A stretch of 64,000 nucleotides of DNA from Areca catechu (lineage: Eukaryota > Streptophyta > Magnoliopsida > Arecales > Arecaceae). The notes under the pieces are model-generated. The model saw only the letters and a program-made list of their open reading frames with translations, searched no databases and was not told the origin of the DNA. The DNA lies in assembly GCA_021397845.1 (NCBI GenBank), contig CM038045.1, positions 123,548,496 to 123,612,495 of the forward strand. The letters are read 5' to 3'. This document shows, one piece after another, positions 51,743-64,000 of the stretch (position 1 is the first letter of the stretch; each line of letters begins with the position of its first letter). A program made the position numbers and the translations under genes.

Positions 51743-53046
51743 CTGCCATTATCATAGAATTCCCAAAGTCAAACAACGTACCCGAGGTTATTAGTAATGG
51801 TTAGAATTGTAAGTAGATGAAAGTTAAAACAAATCAGAAGCAGCTTAAAATAAATGCAAGTCATGAATGCTGTCAGAGTTTATATCTGAATTCTAACACC
51901 GTTCAAGCTATTTTTCCACTCCTTTTCTTTCAAATGCTTGTTTAAGAAGCCTCAAATCCAAGATATGCCGTAACTGTTTCTGCATTGCAATTTTTTTTTC
52001 AACTGCTGGTATAAAGAAGCTTCAAATCCATGATCTACCATACTCAAATGATACCGAGCATACTATAGCAGGCACTAGTCTTAAATAAAGTATAGCATTT
52101 CATTCTAGACTCCAGCATAAAGGAAGATAGGAACAAAAGAAACCAGGAAATGCTTTCAATAGATGGAGCATCTGAAGCAAAAGAAAAATAGCATCAAAGA
52201 ACACAATTTAAATAAAAGAAATTAACCAGTAATTAGAAACAGTTGCTCGAACATTGCTAACTCTTATTCCCTTGCCTTTCTTTCACTTCAAAATTGCAAT
52301 AGCTGATCTAAGCACATTAACAAATATCGCAGTTATACTTCAGCAGTCCATAATTTCCTTCACAACAAGGCAAACCTACATTATCAGAAAATAAGAAACT
52401 TCAGATGAATCAGGGGAGCATGTCAAGGAAAATTACTTAGGTCTAGCAATCTAAAGTTAAAGTCAATTGAATAAACCAAGGACCCAAGTAGCAGCCAACA
52501 TGATCTATACCGATCATACCAAATAATTTAGTGAAGAACCCACATTTATGAGCTCCATATAGGATTTTGGGTGAACAAAAGTAAATCAAGGGCTACCGCT
52601 TGGTATCAAGCAATACCAAGCCTTGCTGACCATATGGAGCTCATCAAAGAATACAATTTAAATAAAAGAAATTAACCAGTAATTAGAAACAGTTGCTCGA
52701 ACATTGCTAACTCTTATTCCCTTGCCTTTCTTTCACTTCAAAATTGCAATAGCTGATCTAAGCACATTAACAAATATCGCAGTTATACTTCAGCAGTCCA
52801 CAATTTCCTTCACAACAAGGCAAACCTGCATTATCAGAAAATAAGAAACTTCAGATGAATCAGGGGAGCATGTCAAGGAAAATTACTTAGGTCAAGCAAT
52901 CTAAAGTTAAAGCCAATTGAATAAACCAAGGACCCAAGTAGCAGCCAACATGATCTGTGCTGATCATACCAAATAATTTAGTGAAGAACCCACATTTATG
53001 AGCTCCATATAGGATTTTGGATGAACAAAATTAAATCAAGGGCTAC

Positions 53047-53104
53047 CACTTGGTATCAAGCAATACCAAGCCTTGCTGACCAGCATATGATGGTATTGTG
53101 CGAC
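53047..53104 (-). pseudogene. 58-nt exon-like segment of module B, copy 5
   Basis: Complete and open. An additional truncated copy lies at about 52597-52633, cut by the internal junction. Confidence 0.4.
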
Positions 53105-53234
53105 CTGTAACAAAATATAAGCAGCATCAATTAAAAATAAATAGATGTCATTAGCCGAAAATATACAAAAAATAAATGAAATAGAAGAATTCAAGTATAT
53201 GAAATACCAAACCTGTGCAATTATATTTCCTTAT

Positions 53235-56200
53235 GACAGTGAATGTAATCTCACTTGAGCATTACGGTAACAAGAGGAAAATACCAAATTTGTCAATCCA
53301 GTCCTGCTTCCAAGCAATGCACAATCAATAGGCTGCCTATCATCATTGCCATATAAGTAATATATAACATACGAAATATTGAGGGCCGCCAACAATATAA
53401 CCATAACACAGAACAGGAGCCTTAACTACAATTGCAAATACATATTTACAAATAATATAACAGGACAGCAAAGCTAATGTTACTTGAGCATTACGGCAAC
53501 AAGAGCAAAACAAGACAAACGTGTCATTCCACTCATGCCTCCAAGCAATGTTCAATCAACGGAATGTTTGCTGAATCATCTGGGGCTATATTCGAGCATA
53601 GCTCAAACAATAGGCAGCACATGTTAACAACAACACATGAACCAAAAATAATAATAATTAAAAAATAATTGATCTTATACTGAGTCGTAACCTTAAATGG
53701 ACAACATTAACATGGCCAATTATATTTTCAAATATACCAATGGAGACATGAAGCACCATGGTTAAACAAAACAAACATTAGACAAGTTCATACAAGCTTT
53801 GATAGACAAAAAAATTTTAGCAAGAATAACTACAAATAGCCACAGGTCATACAAGCTGCCTAAATAAGATTAAACATCAAGATTTAAACAGCCACAGTTT
53901 AACCAAATTAGACAAGTTAAACCAAATTAGAAATGAAACATTAGACAAGTTCAGCCAAATTTCAGCAAGAACAACTACAAACAGCCACAGTTAATACAAG
54001 CTGCCTAAATAAGATTAAACATCGATATTTAAATAGCCACAATTTAACCAAGTTAGACAAGTTCAACTAAATTAGACATGAAAAATTAGACAAGTTCAAC
54101 CAATTTTCAGCAAGAACAACTACAAACAGCCACGGTTCATACAAGCTGCATAAATCAGATTCAAAATCAAGATATAAACTTTAATAAAAAATTAAAATCG
54201 ATCAAAATAGCCACGGTTCATACACTGGGGCTGCCAAAACAACTAGTATAAATAAATATTTACAAAATTTAGCTCAGGACAATGAATGTAATCTCACTTG
54301 AGCATCATGGCAACAAGAGAGAAATACCAAATGTGTAAATCAACTCCTGCTTCCAAGCAATGCTCAATCAATAGGCTGCCTATCATCATTGCCACACAAG
54401 TAATATATAACTTACAAAATATTGAGGGCGGCAATATAACCATGGCACATAACAGCTGCCTTAACTACAATTACAAATACATAGTTATAAATAATGTAAC
54501 AGGATAGCAAAGCTAATGTTACTTGAGCATTACGGCAACAAGAGCAAAACAAGACAAACGTGTCATTCCACTCATACCTCCAAGCAATGTTCAATCAGCA
54601 GAATGTTTGCTGAATCATCTGGGGCTATATTCGAGCATAGCTCAAACAATAGGCAGCACATGTTAACAACACGCATGAACCAAAAATAATAATAATTAAA
54701 ATATAATTGACCTTATACTGAGTCATAACCTCAAATAAACAACAATAACAAGGCCAATTATATTTTCAAATATACCAATGGTGACATAAAGCACCATGGT
54801 TAAACAAAACAAACATTAGACAAGTTCATACAAGCTTTGATAGAAAAAAAATTTCAGCAAGAACAACAACTACAAACAGCCACAGTTCATACAAGCTGCC
54901 TACATAAGATTAAACATCAAGATTTAAACAGCCATAGTTTAACCAAATTACACAAGTTAAACCAAATTAGAAATGAAACATTAGACAATTTCAACCAAAT
55001 TTCAGCAAGAACAACTACAAACAGCCACAGTTCATACAAGCTACCTAAATAAGATTAAACATCAAGATTTAAACAGCCACAGTTTAACCAAATTAGACAT
55101 GTTCAACAAAATTAGACATGAAACATTAGACAAGTTCAACCAAATCTCAGCATGAACAACTACAAACAGCCACAGTTCATACAAGCTGCGTAAATAAGAT
55201 TCAAAATCAATATATAAAATTTAATAAAAAATCAAAATCGATCAAAACAGCCATAGTTCATATACTGGGGCTGCCATAACAACTAGCATAAATAAATATT
55301 TACAAAATATGGCTCAGGACAGTGAATGTAATCTCACTTGAGCATCACAGCAACAAGATGAAAATACCAAATGTGTAAATCCACTCCTGCTTCCAAGCAA
55401 TGCTCAATCAATAGGCAGCCTATCATCATTGCCATACAAGTAATATATAACTTACGAAATATTGAGGGTTGCCAATAATATAACCATAGCACATAACAGC
55501 TGCCTTAACTATAATTATAAATACATAGTTACAAATAATGTAACAGGACAGTAAAGCTAATGTCACTTGAGCATCACGGCAACAAAAGCAAAACAAGACA
55601 AACGTGTCATTCCATTCATGCCTCCAAGCAATGTTCAATCAATGGAATATTTGCTGAATCATCTGGGCTATATTCGAGCATAGCTCAAACAATAGGCAGC
55701 ACATGTTAACAACACATGAACCAAAAATAATAATAATTAAAATATAATTGACCTTATACTGAGTCCTAACCTCAAATAAACAACATTAACAAGGCTAATT
55801 ATATTTTCAAATATACCAATGGTGACATGAAGCACCATGGTTAAACAAAACAAACATTAGACAAGTTCATACAAGCTTTGATAGAGAAAAGAATTTCAAC
55901 TACAAACAGCCACAGTTCATACAAGCTGCCTACATAAGATTAAGCATCAAGATTTAAACAGCCACAGTTTAACCAAATTAGACAAGTTAAACCAAATTAG
56001 ATATGAAACATTAGACAAGTTCAACCAAATTTCAGCAAGAACAACCACAAACAGCCACAGTTCATACAAGCTGCCTAAATAAGATTAAACATCAAGATTT
56101 AAACAGCCACAGTTTAACCAAATTAGACAAGTTCAACAAAATCAGACATGAAACATTAGACAAGTTCAACCAAATTTCTGTAAGAACAACTACAAACAGC

Positions 56201-59200
56201 CACAGTTCATACAAGCTGCGTAAATCAAATTCAAAATCAATATATAAACTTTAATAAAAATTAAAATCGGTCAAAATAGCCACAGTTCATACATTGGGGC
56301 TGCCATAACAACTAGCATAAATAAATATTTACAAAATATGGCTCGGGACAGTGAATGTAATCTCACTTGAGAATCACGGCAACAAGAGGAAAATACCAAT
56401 AGGTAGCCTATCATCAATAGGTAGCCTATCATCATTGCCACACAAGTAATATATAACTTATGAAATATTGAGGGCTGCCAACAATATAATCATAGCACAT
56501 AACAGCTGCCTTAACTACAATTACAAATACATAGTTACAAATAATGTAACAGGATAGCAAAGCTAATGTTACTTGAGCATTACGGCAACAAGAGCAAAAC
56601 AAGACAAACGTGTCATTCCACTCATGCCTCCTAGCAATGTTCAATCAGCTGGATGTTTGCTGAATCATCTGGGGCTATATTCGAGCATAGATCAAACAAT
56701 AGGCAGCACATGTTAACAACACACATAAACCAAAAATAATAATAATTAAAATATAATTGACCTTATACTGAGTCGTAACCTCAAATAAACAACATTAACA
56801 AGGCCAATTATATTTTCAAATTTACCAATGGTGACATGAAGCACCATGGTTAAACAAAACAAACATTAGACAAGTTCATACAAGCTTTGATAGAGAAAAA
56901 AATTTCAGCAAGAACAACTACAAACAGCCACAGTTCATACAAGCTGCCTACATAAGATTAAACATCAAGATTTAAATAGCCATAGTTTAACCAAATTAGA
57001 CAAGTTAAACCAAATTAGAAATGAAACATTAGACAAGTTCAACCAAATTTCAGCAAAAACAACTACAAACAGCCACAGTTCATACAAGCTACCTAAATAA
57101 GATTAAACATCAAGATTTAAACAGCCACAGTTTAACCAAATTAGACAAGTTGAACAAAATTAGACATGAAACATTAGACAAGTTCAACCAAATCTCAGCA
57201 AGAACAACTACAAACAGCCACAGTTCATACAAGCTGCGTAAATAAGATTCAAAATCAATATATAAACTTTAATAAAAAATTAAAATCGGTCAAAACAGCC
57301 ACAGTTCATATACTGGGGCTACCATAACAACTAGCATAAATAAATATTTACAAAATATGGCTCAGGACAGTGAATGTAATCTCACTTGAGCATCACGGCA
57401 ACAAGAGAAAAATACCAAATGTGTAAATCCACTCCTACTTCCAAGCAATGCTCAATCAATAGGCAGCCTATCATCATTGCCATACAAGTAATATATAACT
57501 TACGAAATATTGAGGGCTGCCAACAATATAACCGTAGCACATAACAGCTACCTTAACTACAATTACAAATACATAGTTACAAATAATGTAACAGGACAGC
57601 AAGGCTAATGTTACTTGAGCATTACGGCAACAAGGGCAAAACAAGACAAACATTCCACTCATGCCTCCAAGCAATGTTCAATCAGCAGAATGTTTGGTGA
57701 ATCATCTGGGGCTATATTCGAGCATAGCTCAAACAATAGGCTGCACATGTTAACAACACATGAACCAAAAATAATAATAATTAAAATATAATTGACCTTA
57801 TACTGAGTCCTAACCTCAAATAAACAACATTAACAAGGCCAATTATATTTTCAAATATACCAATGGTGACATGAAGCACCATGGTTAAACAAAACAAACA
57901 TTAGAGAAGTTCATACAAGCTTTGATAGAGAAAAAAATTTTAGCAAGAACAACTACAAACAGCCACAGTTCATACAAGCTGCCTACATAAGATTAAGCAT
58001 CAAGATTTAAACAGCCACAGTTTAACCAAATTAGACAAGTTAAACCAAATTAGACATGAAATATTAGACAAGTTCAACCAAATTTCAGCAAGAACAACCA
58101 CAAACAGCCACAGTTCATACAAGCTGCCTAAATAAGATTAAACATCAAGATTTAAACAGCCAAAGTTTAACCAAATTAGACAAGTTCAACAAAATCAGAC
58201 ATGAAACATTAGACAAGTTCAACCAAATTTTAGTAAGAACAACTACTAACAGCCACAGTTCATACAAGCTGCATAAATCAAATTCAAAATCAATATATAA
58301 ACTTTAATAAAAAATTAAAATCGGTCAAAATTTCCACAGTTCATACATTGGGGCTGCCATAACAACTAGCATAAATAAATATTTACAAAATATGGCTCGG
58401 GACAGTGAATGTAATCTCACTTGAGCATCACGGCAACAAGAGGAAAATACCAAATGTGTAAATCTACTCCTGCTTCCAAGCAATGCTCAATCAATAGGTA
58501 GCCTATCATCATTGCCACACAAGTAATATATAACTTACGAAATATTAAGGGCTGCCAACAATATAATCATAGCACATAACAGCTGCCATAACTACAATTA
58601 CAAATACATGGTTACAAATAATGTAACAAGACAGCAAAGCTAATGTCACTTGAGCATCACGGCAATAAGAGGAAAATAAGACAAACGTGTCATTCCATTC
58701 ATGCCTCCAAGCAATGTTCAATCAATGGAATGTTTGCTGAATCATCTGGGGCTATATTCGAGCATAGCTCAAATAATAAGCAGCACATGTTAACAACACT
58801 CGAACCAAAAATAATAATAATTAAAATATAATTGATCTTATACTGAGTCGTAACCTCAAATAAACAACATTAACAAGGCCAATTATATTTTCAAATATAC
58901 CAATGGAGACATGAAGCACCATGGTCAAACAAAACAAACATTAGACAAGTTCATACAAGCTTTGATAGAGAAAAAAATTTCAGCAAGAACAACTACAAAC
59001 AGCCACAGTTCATACAAGCTGCCTACGTAAGATTAAGCATCAAGATTTAAACAGCCACAGTTTAACCAAATTATACAAGTTAAACCAAATTAGACATGAA
59101 ACATTAGACAAGTTCAACCAAATTTCTGCAAGAACAACCACAAACAGCCACAGTTCATACAAGCTGCCTAAATAAGATTAAACATCAAGATTTAAACAGC

Positions 59201-59370
59201 CACAGTTTAACCAAATTAGACATGTTCAACTAAATTAGACATGAAACATTAGACAAGTTCAACCAAATTTCAACAAGAACAACTACAAACAGCCAAAGTT
59301 CATACAAGCTGCATAAATGAGATTCATAATCAAGATATAAACTTTAATAAAAAATTAAAATCGGTCAAAA
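53235..59370. repeat. Satellite block A-VI: six units, one with a deletion
   Basis: Anchors are at 53341, 54384, 55424, 56430, 57472 and 58507. The spacing into 56430 is 1006 bp because about 40 bp are lost at 56398, where an 18-bp phrase (aataggtagcctatcatc) is also duplicated. Otherwise the unit order matches A-IV and A-V. Confidence 0.94.
56398..56433. repeat. 18-bp tandem duplication at a deletion scar
   Basis: aataggtagcctatcatc occurs at 56398-56415 and 56416-56433. Neighbouring units have atgtgtaaatctactcctgc and following bases in its place. Confidence 0.88.
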
Positions 59371-60243
59371 GATGTGGAGCCTTAAAAAAAAACCCAAGAT
59401 CTAAGTAGATGAAAGTTAAAACAAATCAGAAGCAGCATAAAATAAATGGAAGTCATGAATGCTGTCAAAGTTTATATCAGAATTCTAACACCTTTCAAGC
59501 TGTTTTTCCACTCCTTTTCTTTCAAATGCTGGTTGAAAATGCCTCAAATCCATAATATGCCGTAACAGTTTCTGCATTGCAATTTTTTTTTCAACTACTG
59601 GTATATAGAAGCTTCAAATCCATGATCTACCGTACTCACATGATACAGAGCATACTATACCATACCAGGTAAAAAGCACTACGAAACTCAAGTTTGGGTC
59701 AATAAAGGCCCCCCCTGCTGTATCGGGGTGTACTTGCCAAGACGTCTCAACTAGGAATCTTCAAACTAAGTAAACTGACATCCATTGGACACCTAATTGC
59801 AGCATGTTTCAACCAAAAAAAAAAGTCTAAAATGATCCCAAAAAATCAGTAAAATAGATCATATCACACCCCAAAATACTATAGCAGACACTAGTCTTAT
59901 ATAAAGTACAGCATTTCATTCAGTGTAAAGGAAGATAGGAATAAAAGAAACCAGGAAACGCTTTCAATAGATGGAGCATCTGAAGCAAAAGAAAATTTGC
60001 ATCAAAGAACACAATTTAAATAAAAGAAATTAACCAGCAATTTGAAACAGTTGCTCGAACATTGCTAACTCTTATTCCCTTGCATTTCTTTCACTTCAAA
60101 ATTGCAATAGCTGATCTAAGCACATTAACAAATATCGCAGTTATACTTTAGCAGTCCACAATTTCCTTCACAACAAGGCAAACCTGCATTATCAAAAAAT
60201 AAGAAACTTCAGATGAATCAGGGGAGCATGTCAAGGACCTCAC

Positions 60244-60372
60244 CATGAACTGGATTATACCAGTTATATCAAGTAACTGATAACAAATCTAACGCATAGA
60301 CTCTTGCTGGTCATATGGTATTGCATCCCCCAAAACATCATCATTGGTAATAATTTTGTTTTCCATATGCAC
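60244..60372 (-). pseudogene. 129-nt exon-like segment, copy 6 (stop-containing)
   Basis: Shared TAG after ATG-CGT; acceptor and donor borders intact. Confidence 0.5.
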
Positions 60373-61441
60373 CTGCCATTATCATAGAATTCCCAAAGTC
60401 AAACAACGTACCCGAGGTTATTAGTAATGGTTAGAATTGTAAGTAGATGAAAGTTAAAACAAATCAGAAGCAGCTTAAAATAAATGCAAGTCATGAATGC
60501 TGTCAGAGTTTATATCTGAATTCTAACACCTTTCAAGCTATTTTTCCACTCCTTTTCTTTCAAATGCTGGTTTAAGAAGCCTCAAATCCAAGATATGCCG
60601 TAACTGTTTCTGCATTGCAATTTTTTTTTCAACTGCTGGTATAAAGAAGCTTCAAATCCATGATCTACCATACTCAAATGATACCAGGTAAAAAGCACTA
60701 CAAAACTCAAGTTTGGGTCAATAAAGCCCCCCCCCCCCCCCCCCCTGCTGTATCGGGGTGTACTTGCCAAGGCGTCTCAACTAGGACTCTTCAAACTAAG
60801 TAAGCTGACACCCATGGGACACCTAATTGCAGCCTGTTTCAACAAAAAAAAAAGTCTAAAATGATCCCGAAAAATCAGTAAAATAGATCATATCACACCT
60901 CAAAATACTATAGTAGGCACTAGTCTTAAATAAAGTACAGCATTTCATTCTAGACTCCAGCATAAAGGAAGATAGGAACAAAAGAAACCAGGAAATGCTT
61001 TCAGTAGATGGAGCATCTGAAGCAAAAGAAAAATAAGATCAAAGAACATAATTTAAATAAAAGAAATTAACCAGTAATTAGAAACAGTTGCTCGAACATT
61101 GCTAACTCTTATTCCCTTGCCTTTCTTTCACTTCAAAATTGCAATAGCTGATCTAAGCACATTAACAAATATCGCAGTTATACTTCAGCAGTCCACAATT
61201 TCCTTCACAACAAGGCAAACCTGCATTATCAGAAAATAAGAAACTTCAGATGAATCAGGGGAGCATGTCAAGGAAAATTACTTAGGTCTAGCAATCTAAA
61301 GTTAAAGTCAATTGAATAAACCAAGGACCCAAGTAGCAGCCAACATGATCTGTACTGATCATACCAAATAATTTAGTGAAGAACCCACATTTATGAGCTC
61401 CATATAGGATTTTGGGTGAACAAAATTAAATCAAGGGCTAC

Positions 61442-61499
61442 CACTTGGTATCAAGCAATACCAAGCCTTGCTGACCAGCATATGATGGTATTGTTCGAC
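61442..61499 (-). pseudogene. 58-nt exon-like segment of module B, copy 6
   Basis: Open; one replacement near the start (VEQYHH for VAQYHH). Confidence 0.4.
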
Positions 61500-61629
61500 C
61501 TGTAACAAAATATAAGCAGCATCAATTAAAAATAAATAGATGTCATTAGCCGAAAATATACAAAAAATAAATGAAACAGAAGAATTCAAGTATATGAAAT
61601 ACCAAACCTGTGCAATTATATTTCATTAT

Positions 61630-64000
61630 GACAGTGAATGTAATCTCACTTGAGCATTACGGTAACAAGAGGAAAATACCAAATTTGTCAATCCACTCCT
61701 GCTTCCAAGCAATGCACAATCAATAGGCTGCCTATCATCATTGCCACACAAGTAATATATAACTTACGAAATATTGAGGGCCGCCAACAATATAACCATA
61801 ACACAGAACAGGTGCCTTAACTACAAATGCAAATACATATTTACAAATAATGTAACAGGACAACAAAGCTAATGTTACTTGAGCATTACAACAACAAGAG
61901 CAAAACAAGACAAACGTGTCATTCCACTCATGCCTCCAAGCAATGTTCAATCAACGGAATGTTTGCTGAATCATCTGGGGCTATATTCGAGCATAGCTCA
62001 AACAATAGGCAGCACATGTTAACAACAACACATGAACCAAAAATAATAATAATTAAAATATAATTGATCTTATACTGAGTCGTAACCTTAAATGGACAAC
62101 ATTAACATGACCAATTATATTTTCAAATATACCAATGGAGACATGAAGCACCATGATTAAACAAAACAAATATTAGACAAGTTCATACAAGCTTTGATAG
62201 ACAAAAAAATTTCAGCAAGAATAACTACAAACAGCCACAGGTCATACAAGCTGCCTACATAAGATTAAACATCAAGATTTAAACAGCCACAGTTTAACCA
62301 AATTAGACAAGTTAAACCAAATTAGAAATGAAACATTAGACAAGTTCAGCCAAATTTCAGCAAGAACTACAAACAGCCACAGTTAATACAAGCTGCCTAA
62401 ATAAGATTAAACATCGATATTTAAATAGCCACAATTTAACCAAGTTAGACAAGTTCAACTAAATTAGACATGAAAAATTAGACAAGTTCAACCAATTTTC
62501 AGCAAGAACAACTACAAACAGCCACGGTTCATACAAGCTGCATAAATCAGATTCAAAATCAAGATATAAACTTTAATAAAAAAATAAAATTGGCCAAAAT
62601 AGCCACGGTTCATACACTAGGGCTGCTAAAACAACTAGTATAAACAAATATTTACAAAATTTAGCTCAGGACAATGAATGTAATCTCACTTGAGCATCAT
62701 GGCAACAATCGAGAAATACCAAATGTGTAAATCCACTCCTGCTTCCAAGCAATGCTCAATTAATAGGCTGCCTATCATCATTGCCACACAAGTAATATAT
62801 AACTTATGAAATATTGAGGGCTGCCAGCAATATAACCATAGCACATAACAGCTGCCTTAACTACAATTACAAATACATAGTTACAAATAATGTAACAGGA
62901 TAGCAAAGCTAATGTTACTTGAGCATTACGGCAACAAGAGCAAATCAAGACAAACGTGTCATTCCACTCATGCCTCCTAGCAATGTTCAATCAGCAGAAT
63001 GTTTGCTGAATCATCTGGGGCTATATTCGAGCATAGCTCAAACAATAGGCAGCACATGTTAACAACACACATGAACCAAAAATAATAATAATTAAAATAT
63101 AATTGACCTTATACTGAGTTGTAACCTCAAATAAACAACATTAACAAGGCCAATTATATTTTCAAATTTACCAATGGTGACATGAAGCACCATGGTTAAA
63201 CAAAACAAACATTAGACAAGTTCATACAAGCTTTGATAGAGAAAAAAATTTCAGCAAGAACAACTACAAACAGCCACAGTTCATACAAGCTGCCTACATA
63301 AGATTAAACATCAAGATTTAAACAGCCATAGTTTAACCAAATTAGAAAAGTTAAACCAAATTAGAAATGAAACATTAGACAAGTTCAACCAAATTTCAGC
63401 AAGAACAACTACAAACAGCCACAGTTCATACAAGCTACCTAAATAAGATTAAACATCAAGATTTAAACAGCCACAGTTTAACCAAATTAGACAAGTTCAA
63501 CAAAATTAGACATGAAACATTAGACAAGTTCAACCAAATCTCAGCAAGAACATCTACAAACAGCCACAGTTCATACAAGCTGCGTAAATAAGATTCAAAA
63601 TCAATATATAAACTTTAATAAAAAATTAAAATCGGTCAAAACAGCCACAGTTCATATACTGGGGCTGCCATAACAACTAGCATAAATAAATATTTACAAA
63701 ATATGGCTCAGGACAGTGGATGTAATCTCACTTGAGCATCACGGCAACAAGAAGAAAATACCAAATGTGTAAATCCACTCCTGCTTCCAAGCAATGCTCA
63801 ATCAATAGGCAGCCTATCATCATTGCCATACAAGTAATATATAACTTACGAAATATTGAGGGCTGCCAACAATATAACCATAGCACATAACAGCTGCCTT
63901 AACTACAATTATAAATACATAGTTACAAATAATGTAACAGGACAGTAAAGCTAATGTCACTTGAGCATCACGACAACAAAAGCAAAACAAGACAAACGTG
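61630..64000. repeat. Satellite block A-VII: three units, continuing past the window
   Basis: Anchors are at 61736, 62776 and 63818. The unit types match the first three of A-IV to A-VI. The array has no end in this window, so its total size is unknown. Confidence 0.95.

Larger units (their letters stand above)
51023..53234. repeat. Module B, copy 5 (rearranged second/third sub-unit)
   Basis: The first two sub-units match copies 3 and 4, but the second now runs on into ttacttaggtctagc and the poly(C)-bearing part is absent. At about 52627-52645 the sequence jumps from gccttgctgacca to tatggagctcatcaaagaa, the middle of another sub-unit, and then continues normally to the A boundary. So the acagttgctcgaacattgc segment is present twice in quick succession. 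Length 2212 bp. Confidence 0.88.
59371..61629. repeat. Module B, copy 6 (two complete sub-units)
   Basis: Laid out like copy 1: the first sub-unit is full length (59371 to about 60435) and the second complete. It contains the longest poly(C) tract in the window, 19 C at 60727-60745. Length 2259 bp. Confidence 0.9.

Noticed and set aside
13497..64000. CRISPR-like array
   Set aside because: Units are about 1 kb with no short repeat/unique-spacer alternation, and the DNA is plant nuclear.

Overview
The window looks like nuclear DNA of a flowering plant. It is strongly AT-rich. It holds a decayed plant-type LINE with a zinc-knuckle linker and RNase H domain, and a broken intron-containing ATG8 (autophagy) gene whose surviving residues match plant ATG8. 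No intact protein-coding gene was found, and nothing bacterial or viral. The species cannot be fixed; a monocot is possible but unproven.

Layout. 1-940: AT-rich DNA with GC-rich 'gggccggc' islands at both edges, like the flank of a DNA transposon. 940-2487: 5'-truncated LINE remnant on the + strand. 2490-8430: non-coding DNA with AT-rich degenerate repeats, one GC/GA-rich island near 4.0-4.6 kb that resembles an orphan promoter/5' leader, and a 91-bp tandem duplication. 8439-8615: two ATG8 exon relics on the + strand, followed by a 137-bp tandem duplication. 9998-12710: a minisatellite of about 16 bp (core TATTTTTGG plus CACC/TAC-type spacer), closing in a hairpin and then a short stretch of inverted units. 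12.78-13.5 kb: transition DNA with a ~90-bp triple repeat. 13.5-64.0 kb, running off the end: one very large tandem array.

The array has two modules. Module A is a ~1.04-kb unit, with 36 copies counted by one anchor motif. Each A unit is built from three ~145-bp sub-repeats, a linker, and two diverged versions of a ~230-bp segment. Module B is 2.0-2.8 kb and is present six times, always entering and leaving A at the same two points. B is itself two or three tandem ~0.8-1.2-kb units. Together B plus three, four or six A units form higher-order repeats; the two best are 8.94 kb long and nearly identical.

The most interesting content is in B. On the - strand it carries exon-like segments with good splice signals: a 129-nt, phase-0 segment of 43 codons (eight copies, three still open) and a 58-nt segment (six complete copies). 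The - strand is T-rich between them, as plant introns are. I infer that part of an unidentified minus-strand gene was captured or lay at this locus and was amplified with the satellite. I could not name the gene. The recurring 60-74-residue ORFs in A appear to be by-products of repetition rather than genes.
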